Below are positions 1 through 10,700 of a DNA stretch of 64,000 nucleotides, one piece after another. The stretch spans positions 62,001 to 126,000 of the forward strand of contig OX637797.1 in assembly GCA_951802425.1 (NCBI GenBank), given 5' to 3'. The stretch comes from Clavaria fumosa. Lineage: Eukaryota > Basidiomycota > Agaricomycetes > Agaricales > Clavariaceae. The notes under the pieces are model-generated. The model did not search any database and was not told where the DNA came from. It saw only the letters and a list, made by a program, of their open reading frames with translations. The position numbers and the translations under genes were made by a program. The number at the start of each line of letters is the position of its first letter. Position 1 is the first letter of the stretch.

Positions 1-125
1 GGGATGTGGTTTCCATACAAAGGATGATGCCAAAAATGGGAACTAGGCATATGAATAGTTTGGTGATTATTGGAAATTATTTAACAGAAGTTGGCCAATG
101 CTGCATTGGCCAAGTGTTGTGGGTA
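1..125. repeat. Copy of a leader sequence found again before the 655-bp satellite
   Basis: This stretch matches 7639-7762 almost base for base and is cut by the window edge. At 7762 the second copy runs straight into the 655-bp satellite, whereas here it is joined to the 651-bp repeat at 130. The two were probably one locus split by later insertions. No gene is visible in it. Confidence 0.75.
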
Positions 126-129
126 GCAG

Positions 130-780
130 GATAGGAGCAACAAGGGACCATTCGCAGAAAAACAGTTTGGTCTGTTTGGCATGTTATATGATAGTGGTCA
201 TCATTTAGAGCATCCATGATCAATTTCAAGAGATTTTCACAGTTAGATCTTGTGCTGTGAGGCCTACAAACTTGTATGGGTACTGTTGTTGTTTAGGTTT
301 GTAGGAAGGCAACTGTAGTCCTGGATGTGGCAGAGTAATTGAAACAAAGTCAGGGTGTATTATTCATGCACTATACTCAATCTTTCATTGTGATCCCATT
401 TGATTTAGGTGCCACCACAAGTACAAACTGTGTGAGGACTGTGAGAACTGGATTCTGACTGTATGCTGGAATTGTTACTTTGTGGGTGATGGGAGGGGAG
501 AGAGAGGGATGGAATATGATAGGTATGGGATGGCCCAGTATAGAATTCCATTTGTTTTGGAATCCTATGGTTGGTTTTGATAAATGGGAGAATTTTGACT
601 GGTTTGGTCAGCAGCTCTGGCATGCATTGCGAAATAGGTTTTGGGAAAATGTAAACCATGGAGATTGAGGATTAGAGGGGTAGATATAGGCACACAAAAT
701 TTCAAAAGACTAGCTTGAGTGGTTAGCTTGCAGTGAAAGAAAGCGCAGATACTCCATCTGCACAAGGACTATGCTATTAG
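130..780 (+). repeat. 651-bp interspersed repeat, copy 1
   Basis: A 651-bp unit recurs with a few percent divergence at 23204-23854, and as a 5'-truncated, interrupted copy at 18548-18984 plus 23186-23203. Copies 2 and 3 lie head to tail. I find no clear LTR or inverted-repeat termini and no convincing reading frame. The Gypsy element at 781 is inserted at its very end, with the target duplication attag taken from it. Confidence 0.75.
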
Positions 781-1321
781 TGTCAGGATCCATTACATAA
801 GCCGCCGTCACTGAATCCACAATGCGCTAGGGACTAGTTACGAGGGCCGAGTATGGGACCACGTGACCCTCCGCGACCATGCAGCGGCGCCTATGAGCTC
901 CCAATAAGCGCTGCCACGTGCCCACGCCCACGTTCCTCGACCTTTTCCCACGCTTTGCAATTCGTGATGGAGGCAGATCAGCAATAATTCCTCTGACAGC
1001 TCTCATCAAGTAATCTACCCTAATCGGGACTAATCCAGGCCCCTCCACAGCCAGCCAAGCCCATGCTAAGCATTTCTCTTGTCACTTTCCCCTTATCCGT
1101 CCCTTGCCGCTACCTTCTGTATTTGGTATCCCCTTTTCCCTATACTGCCTCCCCTATTCCGTGCGACTCAGTGCGCGTAGCCTCATTCCCCTTTTTATGA
1201 CTCGTCCCCTACACAGCCCCCTTTCCCCAGTATATATAGTACCTTTGTAATGTGTGTAGTTCCCTACGTTGAAATCGAGCTTCTTTCCCCTTCTTGCTTC
1301 TGTGAGGGACTTGGACTGACA
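781..1321 (+). repeat. 5' LTR of the Gypsy element
   Basis: 541 bp, matching 6782-7322. It holds a TATA-like run (tatatatag) near 1229 followed by a pyrimidine-rich stretch, which fits a promoter. The primer-binding site should start directly after 1321; I do not recognise the tRNA it would pair with. Confidence 0.95.
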
Positions 1322-1340
1322 CAATTTCAACATCCACCCC

Positions 1341-1928
1341 TTGCTACCTCGACCCTGTCAACCCCCGGTCGGCCTAGCTTTCTCCCTACCCCCTGCCCGT
1401 CGTGTGCAACAGAATGACGAGAGAATCATCCTGGCGTACCCGATGCGTAATGAAGACATAACAGACGAGTGGCTCACCACGGTCCTAGATTTTGGTGAGG
1501 ACGAATATTGGGCCCGATACTTTGACGCCCGCGTAAGAACAGAATTCTACCCGGACGCCCCGACGGAATCCGACATATTGGAGACGGAAACTGCGGTACT
1601 GAGACCGCGAGAGCTACACCCTTTCGAACTGTGGATTATTGAGGAGGAGAGACGACTTGCCCCCTATTTCGCAAGGTTGTATGCACAGGAACAGAGTCGA
1701 CAAGAAGAGAGATTGAGAGAGGCACTGAGAGCTGCCCTACCGGATTCCGCGACCTCAGGCACGAGATCGCCCATACACAGCACCATTGACATTAACCTCG
1801 ACGACCTCGAGGACTACGTGAACAGTGACAACGACGAGTTGACGAACAAACCCACGCATGTTTCCGTGGCGATCCAGACAGAGCTTAGCCTCATCGGAAT
1901 CGAACAATTCCTCACCCATGATTACTGA
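1341..1928 (+). CDS. Upstream acidic ORF of the Gypsy element
   Basis: An open frame between the 5' LTR and gag; the first ATG is at 1443, giving about 161 residues. It is rich in Asp and Glu, with a very acidic stretch (DDLEDYVNSDNDEL) near the end followed by THVSVAIQTE. It overlaps the start of gag in another frame. The second Gypsy fragment (17551-18108, minus strand) has an ORF at the same place with a similar acidic stretch and a similar motif, THMSVTVQTD, so this is a real part of the element and not a chance frame. It may be a separate small protein or the N-terminal part of Gag in another frame. No known domain is seen. Confidence 0.6.
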   Translation: MLPRPCQPPVGLAFSLPPARRVQQNDERIILAYPMRNEDITDEWLTTVLDFGEDEYWARYFDARVRTEFYPDAPTESDILETETAVLRPRELHPFELWIIEEERRLAPYFARLYAQEQSRQEERLREALRAALPDSATSGTRSPIHSTIDINLDDLEDYVNSDNDELTNKPTHVSVAIQTELSLIGIEQFLTHDY

Positions 1929-3225
1929 CCCCTCGCCTTCATCTGTCATCCCATCAACCCCATCCCCCCCAGCACCACCAGTTCATACCGAGCCCCCCGT
2001 AGACTTCGCGAGTTTAGACGAGCGCCTAGCCCGGCCAGCACTGTCGCCACCACCACCACCACAATCACCTGCGACTCCAGAACCGGAACCGCGACCCCAA
2101 CCCGCGAGTCCATCGCCGCCAGAACCCTCACCGCTGCCCTCGCCCGCACCCGAAATGGCAGACGCCATCCCCACAGCCCCAATGCCGAGGCTGGACCTAG
2201 CCGTTCCATCTTTTGATGGAAATAAGAAGAATTTCTGGACCTTCCTCAGGTCCCTCCGACTACAGTTCCTGGGAAACCAGGGGCTCTATGCCAGTGATCT
2301 GAACAAGATCTTGTTTGCGCTGAGTAAGATTACAGGAGAAGGATTCGCAGCAGAATGGGCGAACATGCGGGGTGATGAGATCCTAAATGCTGGAGTAGCC
2401 GGGACTTGGGAAGATTTCGTCCTGGATCTGCGCAGGGCCTTCGATGACCCTAACATCATGGCGACCGCCCTAAACGATATCGCCAAGTTGAAACAGGGAG
2501 CGCTAGAAGCCGTGGAGTTCTTCGCTCTATTCGAAACGTTGATGCGCAAGGCAGAGTTGGACCCGGTCGACGACTCGGACGTGTTAATCCACTGGTTGGA
2601 GATGAACCTCAACTGGAGGCTGACCACGCGGGTCTACAACGTCAACCCCATGCCAGTCACCTACGCCCAATGGAAGCAACTGGTCGAAACGTTGGACGCC
2701 CAACAGAGGAGACTCAACACCATTATATGCGAGCAAAACGCCAGCCGCCCCGCCCCTACCCAATTCCAGCAGTCGCGACCACTCCCTACGCCTCCACACT
2801 ACCCGAACCCGAACCCACCGCAACCCGCGCCTCGCTTCCCCTCCGTTCCGCAGCAGCAGCAACGCGCCCCTGCTCCTCAGATCATGCCCCGTCCCGCTGG
2901 TGCCGGTGACAGGATGATCGTGGACCAGATGCAGGCTCCTGCGGTTGAACGTCGATGCTTCCGCTGTGGCCAGGTGGGTCACATCGCCCGAAACTGCCAC
3001 CTCCCGGACTCGTGACCCTATGTCCCAAGGCCGCAGGTTCGCGTGATGGTCCCTGGCCCAGTAGAGGTGGAAGAATATGAGAATGAACTCGCGCTACTCC
3101 GCGACAGGCTTGCGATATACGAGAGAGAGAGACAGATGGCTGGTGCCCCGCAGGCCCAGCAACAACAACAACAGCTCCCGCTGGCTCCCACCCAGGAGCA
3201 GGGTTTTGGAGAAGAGACGCAGTGA
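1858..3225 (+). pseudogene. gag: Gag polyprotein of the Gypsy element, one internal stop
   Basis: The frame starts at ATG 1858. A Pro/Ser-rich N-terminal third (about residues 20-100) is followed by a retrotransposon-Gag region (roughly residues 115-290) and a CCHC zinc knuckle, CFRCGQVGHIARNC, near residue 370. A TGA at 3013-3015 follows shortly after the knuckle. The same frame then stays open to TGA 3223-3225 and includes a poly-Gln run, so the original Gag probably ended at 3225. The TGA sits in the context tcgTGAccc, where CGA is the likely ancestor. Gag would form the particle and bind the element RNA. Confidence 0.85.
3201..3207 (+). promoter_or_regulatory. Candidate -1 ribosomal frameshift site between gag and pol
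   Basis: The gag frame reads G GGT TTT here, the X XXY YYZ form of a slippery heptamer. The pol frame is -1 relative to gag and is already open at this point, and the gag stop follows 16 bases downstream at 3223. I could not judge a downstream pseudoknot by eye. Confidence 0.5.
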
Positions 3226-3953
3226 GTCCAAACTCGCGTCTCTGTAATAGTACAAGCAACGTTCCCGCCCCCGCCCCTGTACCTGTAGCAAGTATACCCA
3301 AATACACGATCTTGCAACGGAGACATGCTTGGAGCGCGAACAAACTTGAGGACAACAGAACAACAAAAGTTGCGGAAGAGAAACCAAAGAGGCAGAAGAG
3401 AGAGTTGACCTTACCAGTGCACTTTGAAACTCTGACTACGGCTGAATGGGGAGGTGTTAAGGTCCTGATCGACTCAGGATGTACCAATTGTTTTATGGAC
3501 CTGGCCTGGTGTAAGGAACTTGGACTGGAACCTGTCCCACTACAAAACCCGATCAAAGTGTACAATGTGGACGGATCAGCAAACAAGAACGGACCAATCC
3601 GCTACGGCATCGACCTCCTGCTAACGATAGGGGACCACCAGGAGCGAATACACTTCTTGCTCGGAGCTGCCAAATCGCACAAGATCATCTTGGGGCATGA
3701 CTGGCTGTCCAAACACAACCCCAAGATCAATTGGCCACTAGGCAAGGTTTCCTTCACGCGCTGCCCCACAAGTTGCCACTTTGACCCACATCTCGCGAGC
3801 CCTTGGGCCTATCCTAAAGGCAGTATATGGGACAATGCGCTACAGACAACCATAGACATTCGCTTTTCGGACTCTGGAGATATGCCCGACTGGCCGTTGC
3901 TATATCCAACGGTCTTTAGTGAAGCAAAATGGGATGAGTTACCCAAACTGTGA
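3222..3953 (+). pseudogene. pol: Pol, protease part (aspartic protease)
   Basis: First open segment of the pol frame. The retropepsin active site is visible as LIDSGCTNCFMD (Asp-Ser-Gly) about 80 residues in, followed by a typical ILGHDWL strand. The segment ends in TGA 3951-3953. The same frame continues downstream into the reverse transcriptase, so this stop is a nonsense mutation. Expression would depend on the -1 shift near 3201. Confidence 0.85.
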
Positions 3954-4034
3954 CCTGATTTTGACATCAAGATCGAGTTCCGCAAGGACCCAGGGCACTT
4001 ATCCTCCAAACTGTACTCGCTGACTAGGGAGGAA

Positions 4035-5246
4035 ATGACAGAAATGAATAGGTGGATCGACGAGCAGCTGGCTTCAGGAAGGATAAGGCCCTCCAAATCC
4101 CCCTATGCCAGCCCGTTCTTTTTCAAGCGAGAAAAAGACAAGCTCCAGCCCATCATTGATTACTCATGCCTCAACTTGTTTTTGATTAAGGATAAGTTTC
4201 CATTGCCGCGCATCCGTGATTGTGTAGACAAACTGCGAGGAGCCAGGATCTTTTCCAAGATTGACGCGAAGGGAGGGTTTCCATCGATGAGGCTGTGGGA
4301 AGGACACCAGGAGAGATGCGCCTTCTTGACATCGCGAGGTTTGTTCGAACCCACAGTAATGTGGTTTGGGCTCCAGAATGCTCCCACAACCTTCCAGAGA
4401 TTTATGAACCATATCTTGAGAGAAGAAATCGCCGGCAGACATGTACTCGCGTATATCGATGACGTCATTATCTTCACGGACGACCTTGCGACCCACCGTT
4501 TCTGGATGGACCGAGTCCTGCAGAGGTTCCGCGACAATGGACTGTGCCTCCAACTGAGCAAGTGTGAGTTCGAGAAGACAGAGGTATTCTACCTAGGGCT
4601 CAGGCTCTCGCACAACCAACTCGAGCACGACCCGGCCAAGGCGGAAGCAATCCGAAACTGGCCAGAGCCCCGAAATGTCAAGGAACTCCAACGTTTCCTG
4701 GGAATGATCAACCACCTGTGGAGGTTCATCCCTAATCTGTCCTCGCGAGCCAGACCCCTGTTTAAGCTCACCGGTAACGTCCCCTGGTGCTGGCAGAGCG
4801 AACAGGTCGCGGCTTTCCTGGACGTGAAAGGAGCGCTTGTTTCAGCCCCGGTCCTTGCTCTACACCAGGATACAGGCAGGTGGAAAGTAGAAACAGATGC
4901 TAGTAACCTCGCAACAGGTGGGGTTCTTTCCCAGCAGCAGCCCGATGGGACCTGGAGGCCAGTCGACTACATCTCCGAGGCCCTCACAGCGGCCGAAAAG
5001 AATTATGACATCTATGACAAGGAGCTCCTCGCGGTTATCAGAGTGTTGAGAGAGTGGAGAGCATATCTCATAGGAGTGGATGAAACCTTCGAGATATGGA
5101 CCGACCATGCAAACTTGCAATACTTCAGAAAGCCCCAAAAACTGAAACCACGACAAATACGCTGGTACGGAGAACTCCAGAACTTTGACTTTGCGATCAA
5201 GTATCGGACCGGTAAAAGCAACACCAAAGCCGATACCCTCTCGTGA
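4035..5246 (+). pseudogene. pol: Pol, reverse transcriptase and RNase H part
   Basis: Same frame as the protease segment; the ATG at 4035 is only the first Met after the stop. The RT catalytic motif YIDDVIIF lies near residue 145. RNase H motifs (TDASNLATGG, later TDHANLQYF) lie in the last third. The segment ends at TGA 5244-5246, where the family usually reads DALSRRPD, so TGA replaces an Arg codon; the neighbouring bases fit CGA to TGA. All catalytic residues I can check are present. Confidence 0.9.
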
Positions 5247-5291
5247 CGACCTGACTACGGGGATGCCGCTGAAGAAGATGCTCCCGTCCAG

Positions 5292-6143
5292 ATGCTCCCC
5301 CCCGACATGGACGTACGCATCGGCTTCACATCTGAAATGGAGATGCTCCTCCAGAAAAGGAGCGCAGAACACGTCACCAAGCCCGCGGAAATCGACGACA
5401 GCTGGACGCGAGACTGTCTGGGATTGTGGTGGAGAAGTGGCACTATATGGATACCCCTGGCAGTCCGCGAGGTGGTACTCAACTATGAACATGACCTTCC
5501 CATCGCGGGACACCCCGGGATTAAGAAGATGAAAGCCGCGATGCTCAAAGCCTACTGGTGGCCCGAGATGGTAAAAGATGTGGAGAAGTACGTGTCTGGA
5601 TGCGAAGGCTGTCAGAGAACCAAACCCGACCGAACCAAGCGTGCCGCGCCCCTACACCCACACCCAGTCCCGAATGGTCCATGGTGGGCAATCAGCTGGG
5701 ACATAGTAGGGCCGCTGCCACAGTCCCGTGGTTTCGACTCTATCCTTGTAATTGTCGACAAATTCACCAAGCGCACGCTCATCGAAGCAATCGGTTTCGA
5801 CTTAACAAGTTTGGGAGCAGCTAGAATCCTCCGCGACCGAGTATTCCAGAACCACGGAATCCCCCAGAAGGTCGTCAGCGATCGTGGCCCGCAGTTCGTC
5901 TCTCGATTCATGAAGGAGTTCTACTGGATGATTGGGATAAAGGCTAATCCGAGCACTGCCTTCCATCCCCAAACTGACAGACAAACGGAACGGGTGAATC
6001 AGGAGATCGAAACCTACCTGCGGGAATACGTCGACCATCTCCAGGATGATTGGGCGGAGTGGTTGAGCACAGCGGAATTCGCGCTGAATAACCGGGAACA
6101 TTCCGCGACAGGCTACACGCCCTTCTTTCTGGACTACAGCTGA
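5292..6143 (+). pseudogene. pol: Pol, integrase part
   Basis: Same frame. The HHCC zinc-binding region is intact: HDLPIAGH followed by CEGC. The catalytic Asp-Asp-Glu triad can be placed: WDIVGPLP, VVSDRGPQF and the Glu in TERVNQEIE. The usual HPQTDGQTE reads HPQTDRQTE here, a Gly-to-Arg change explained by G to A in a CG. TGA 6141-6143 replaces the Arg expected in the family's short Tyr-Gly-Arg-His-Pro-like motif. Confidence 0.9.
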
Positions 6144-6179
6144 CACCCCTGGAATGGAGGTATACACCCGCGGACAGAG

Positions 6180-6770
6180 GTGAACCCAGCTGCTGATGAG
6201 TGGATGGCGAAGTTGGAAGAGTCGCGACATGCTGCCAAAGAGGCCATGGAGAAAGCCGCGCTGGCAATGAAGAAAAGCTACGACAGCGGAAAACGACCCA
6301 GCCGCGAGTATGGGAAGGGAGACTTAGTTTGGCTCGACATGCGAAACTTGAAAATGGACTGCCCAAATAAGAAACTTGACAACAAACGGGCTGGGCCTTT
6401 TGCCATCGTCCAGAAAGTAGGACCAGCAGGATATCGCCTCAAGCTACCCCCTGCTTGGCGCATTCACGATGTATTCAACGAGCTCCTCCTAACCCCATTC
6501 ATTCCCCCTTCTTTCGCCTCCCAAGCCCGACCTCCTCCACCTCCTCCAAGCATTGATGACGACCATTTAGATAATGAGGTCGAAGAGATCCTGGATGTGA
6601 AGAAAGTAGGACGAGGAGTGAAATACCTGGTAAAGTGGCTAGGCTACCCCATCGAAGAAAACACCTGGGAACCCCGCCAAAACCTTACCAACACCGCAAT
6701 TCTTCTCTGTGACTTCTTCCTCAAGCACCCAGACAAGGCGCGATTGGCCAGTCGAGATGCCCAGCCTTGA
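6180..6770 (+). pseudogene. pol: Pol C-terminus with chromodomain
   Basis: Same frame as the integrase. A GPY/F-like region (KRAGPFAIVQKVGPAGYRL) is followed by a classical chromodomain in the last 70 residues: EVEEILDVKK, KYLVKWLGYP, NTWEP. In chromoviruses this domain guides integration to chromatin carrying particular histone marks. The natural stop is TGA 6768-6770, just before the purine tract. Confidence 0.9.
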
Positions 6771-6778
6771 GGAGGGGG
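6769..6778 (+). other. Polypurine tract
   Basis: Ten purines in a row end three bases before the 3' LTR, the expected site for plus-strand priming. Confidence 0.7.
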
Positions 6779-6781
6779 CCA

Positions 6782-7322
6782 TGTCAGGATCCATTACGTA
6801 AGCCGCTGTCACTGAATCCACAATGCGCTAGGGACTAGTTACGAGGGCCGAGTATGGGACCACGTGACCCTCCGCGACCATGCAGCGGCGCCTATGAGCT
6901 CCTGATAAGCGCCGCCACGTGCCCACACCCACGTTCCTCGACCTTTTCCCACGCTTTGCAATTTGTGATGGAGGCAGATCAGCAATAATTCCTCTGACAG
7001 CTCCCATCAAGTATTTTACCCTAATCGGGACTAATCCAGGCCCCTCCACGGCCAGCCAAGCCCATGCTAAGCATTTCTCTTGTCACTTTCCCCTTATCCG
7101 TCCCTTGCCGCTACCTTCTGTATTTGGTATCCCCTTTTCCCTATACTGCCTCCCCTATTCCGCGCGACTCAGTGCGCGTAGCCTCATTCCCCTTTTTATG
7201 ACTCGTCCCCTACACAGCCCCCTTTCCCCAGTATATATAGTACCTTTGTAATGTGTGTAGTTCCCTACGTTGAAATTGAGCTTCTTTCCCCTTCTCACTT
7301 CTGCGAGGGACTTGGACTGACA
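6782..7322 (+). repeat. 3' LTR of the Gypsy element
   Basis: 541 bp, TGTCA to TGACA, followed by the target duplication attag. Confidence 0.95.
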
Positions 7323-7763
7323 ATTAGTCACCTTCACCCCTCACCTTCACCTTCATGAACACTCTTACTCACCCTCACCCACCCCATTTACTCTGTCACT
7401 CTCACAATCATCTTCACTCTCACCCTGGCTCACACTTCTGCTTCATCTGCACACCCACTCTACCCTTTACATTAAATCATGTAAATTCATATAAATATTA
7501 CTGAAGATACTGCTCATAGGTATGCATCTACTCACAAAGTCTGATGAAAATATATGAAGTGTTTGCTGAGATATAGCCAATGTGCCATGCTCATTTAATA
7601 TCAAGAATAATGGGGATCTTTGGAACAGATGGAAAGTGGGATGTGGTTTCCATACAAAAGATGATGCCAAAAATGGGAACTAGGCGTATGAATATTTTGG
7701 TGATTATTGGAAATTATTTAACAGAAGTTGGCCAATGCTGCATTGGCCAAGTGTTGTGGGTAA
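7323..7763. other. Gene-free stretch with CTTCACC-rich DNA and a repeated leader
   Basis: After the target duplication there are about 120 bases of degenerate cttcacc/ctcaccc repeats, then unique AT-rich DNA. 7639-7762 is the second copy of 1-125. I see no gene. Confidence 0.6.
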
Positions 7764-10700
7764 GGGTCAGCAGAAAGTGGAGCATTGGCCACTTGGTAGT
7801 GAATGGTATGGGGGGTTAGAGGGGGTATAGGGAAAGGGTGTGGGTGCTTTACATAAGTGTTTTAGTGTCCAGGTCCAAAGATCCCGGGAAAATGAGTTTT
7901 TTGGGCATTTTCAGGGGATCTTTGAAAGTAGAAGCTTAGGGGATCAGGTAAGTGGCCATAAATCATTGATATACTATAGAGAATGTCTCCTCAAAGTTTC
8001 ATAGGCCTCCCATGCCTACGTATTGTACAATATGCTATTCTTTGTAATGATACACTAGGAAGAGGCCAAAATGAAAACCAGGGGATCTTTTGAAGTAGCA
8101 AGTGGGGTGAGACATGATCCATACAAAAGTTGTATTGTTTTACCTATAGAACATGTCTACAAAGTTCCTATAACACATTTTGCAGTTTTTTATTTTGTGG
8201 CCAAACTTGCATTGGCCATTTGTTTTACAGCTAGGGTCTTGGCAAAGTGGCCTATTGGCCAGAATCTATAAGCGGTTCAAAAATCCTGAAAATATTCCTG
8301 GGGTTAGGGCACCTATTTGACACTAGGTTCCAGGTGTTTTGAGTGTGGTATACCTTATGCTTCCAAAGATCCCAGGTTCCGAAACTACAGTGGCCAGCTG
8401 TGACCAGATGTTAGAGAAGGGTCAGCAGAAAGTGAAGCATTGGCCACTTGGTAGTGAATGGTATGGGGGGTTAGAGGGGGTATAGGGAAAGGGTGTGGGT
8501 GCTTTACATAAGTGTTTTAGTGTCCAGGTCCAAAGATCCCGGGAAAATGTGTTTTTTGGGCATTTTCAGGGGATCTTTGAAAGTAGAAGCTTAGGGGATC
8601 AGGTAAGTGGCCATAAATCATTGATATACTATAGAGAATGTCTCCTCAAAGTTTCATAGGCCTCCCATGCCTACGTATTGTACAATATGCTATTCTTTGT
8701 AATGATACACTAGGAAGAGGCCAAAATGAAAACCAGGGGATCTTTTGAAGTAGCAAGTGGGGTGAGACATGATCCATACAAAAGTTGTATTGTTTTACCT
8801 ATAGAACATGTCTACAAAGTTCCTATAACACATTTTGCAGTTTTTTATTTTGTGGCCAAACTTGCATTGGCCATTTGTTTTACAGCTAGGGTCTTGGCAA
8901 AGTGGCCTATTGGCCAGAATCTATAAGCGGTTCAAAAATCCTGAAAATATTCCTGGGGTTAGGGCACCTATTTGACACTAGGTTCCAGGTGTTTTGAGTG
9001 TGGTATACCTTATGCTTCCAAAGATCCCAGGTTCCGAAACTACAGTGGCCAGCTGTGACCAGATGTTAGAGAAGGGTCAGCAGAAAGTGAAGCATTGGCC
9101 ACTTGGTAGTGAATGGTATGGGGGGTTAGAGGGGGTATAGGGAAAGGGTGTGGGTGCTTTACATAAGTGTTTTAGTGTCCAGGTCCAAAGATCCCGGGAA
9201 AATGTGTTTTTTGGGCATTTTCAGGGGATCTTTGAAAGTAGAAGCTTAGGGGATCAGGTAAGTGGCCATAAATCATTGATATACTATAGAGAATGTCTCC
9301 TCAAAGTTTCATAGGCCTCCCATGCCTACGTATTGTACAATATGCTATTCTTTGTAATGATACACTAGGAAGAGGCCAAAATGAAAACCAGGGGATCTTT
9401 TGAAGTAGCAAGTGGGGTGAGACATGATCCATACAAAAGTTGTATTGTTTTACCTATAGAACATGTCTACAAAGTTCCTATAACACATTTTGCAGTTTTT
9501 TATTTTGTGGCCAAACTTGCATTGGCCATTTGTTTTACAGCTAGGGTCTTGGCAAAGTGGCCTATTGGCCAGAATCTATAAGCGGTTCAAAAATCCTGAA
9601 AATATTCCTGGGGTTAGGGCACCTATTTGACACTAGGTTCCAGGTGTTTTGAGTGTGGTATACCTTATGCTTCCAAAGATCCCAGGTTCCGAAACTACAG
9701 TGGCCAGCTGTGACCAGATGTTAGAGAAGGGTCAGCAGAAAGTGGAGCATTGGCCACTTGGTAGTGAATGGTATGGGGGGTTAGAGGGGGTATAGGGAAA
9801 GGGTGTGGGTGCTTTACATAAGTGTTTTAGTGTCCAGGTCCAAAGATCCCGGGAAAATGTGTTTTTTGGGCATTTTCAGGGGATCTTTGAAAGTAGAAGC
9901 TTAGGGGATCAGGTAAGTGGCCATAAATCATTGATATACTATAGAGAATGTCTCCTCAAAGTTTCATAGGCCTCCCATGCCTACGTATTGTACAATATGC
10001 TATTCTTTGTAATGATACACTAGGAAGAGGCCAAAATGAAAACCAGGGGATCTTTTGAAGTAGCAAGTGGGGTGAGACATGATCCATACAAAAGTTGTAT
10101 TGTTTTACCTATAGAACATGTCTACAAAGTTCCTATAACACATTTTGCAGTTTTTTATTTTGTGGCCAAACTTGCATTGGCCATTTGTTTTACAGCTAGG
10201 GTCTTGGCAAAGTGGCCTATTGGCCAGAATCTATAAGCGGTTCAAAAATCCTGAAAATATTCCTGGGGTTAGGGCACCTATTTGACACTAGGTTCCAGGT
10301 GTTTTGAGTGTGGTATACCTTATGCTTCCAAAGATCCCAGGTTCCGAAACTACAGTGGCCAGCTGTGACCAGATGTTAGAGAAGGGTCAGCAGAAAGTGG
10401 AGCATTGGCCACTTGGTAGTGAATGGTATGGGGGGTTAGAGGGGGTATAGGGAAAGGGTGTGGGTGCTTTACATAAGTGTTTTAGTGTCCAGGTCCAAAG
10501 ATCCCGGGAAAATGTGTTTTTTGGGCATTTTCAGGGGATCTTTGAAAGTAGAAGCTTAGGGGATCAGGTAAGTGGCCATAAATCATTGATATACTATAGA
10601 GAATGTCTCCTCAAAGTTTCATAGGCCTCCCATGCCTACGTATTGTACAATATGCTATTCTTTGTAATGATACACTAGGAAGAGGCCAAAATGAAAACCA

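Larger units (their letters stand above)
781..7322 (+). mobile_element. Ty3/Gypsy LTR retrotransposon, chromodomain (chromovirus) type
   Basis: Both LTRs are 541 bp, start TGTCA and end TGACA, and are flanked by the 5-bp direct repeat attag (776-780 and 7323-7327). The internal part encodes, in order, an acidic ORF, Gag with a CCHC knuckle, protease, reverse transcriptase-RNase H, integrase and a chromodomain, the order of fungal chromoviruses. I count about 16 differences between the LTRs (around 3%), many of them CG to TG or CA, so the copy is not fresh. Gag has one and pol three internal TGA codons; the element is complete in structure but inactive as read. Confidence 0.95.

Noticed and set aside
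130..780. 651-bp repeat as a solo LTR
   Set aside because: Its ends do not give TG...CA with a target duplication in any of the copies, so the class stays open.
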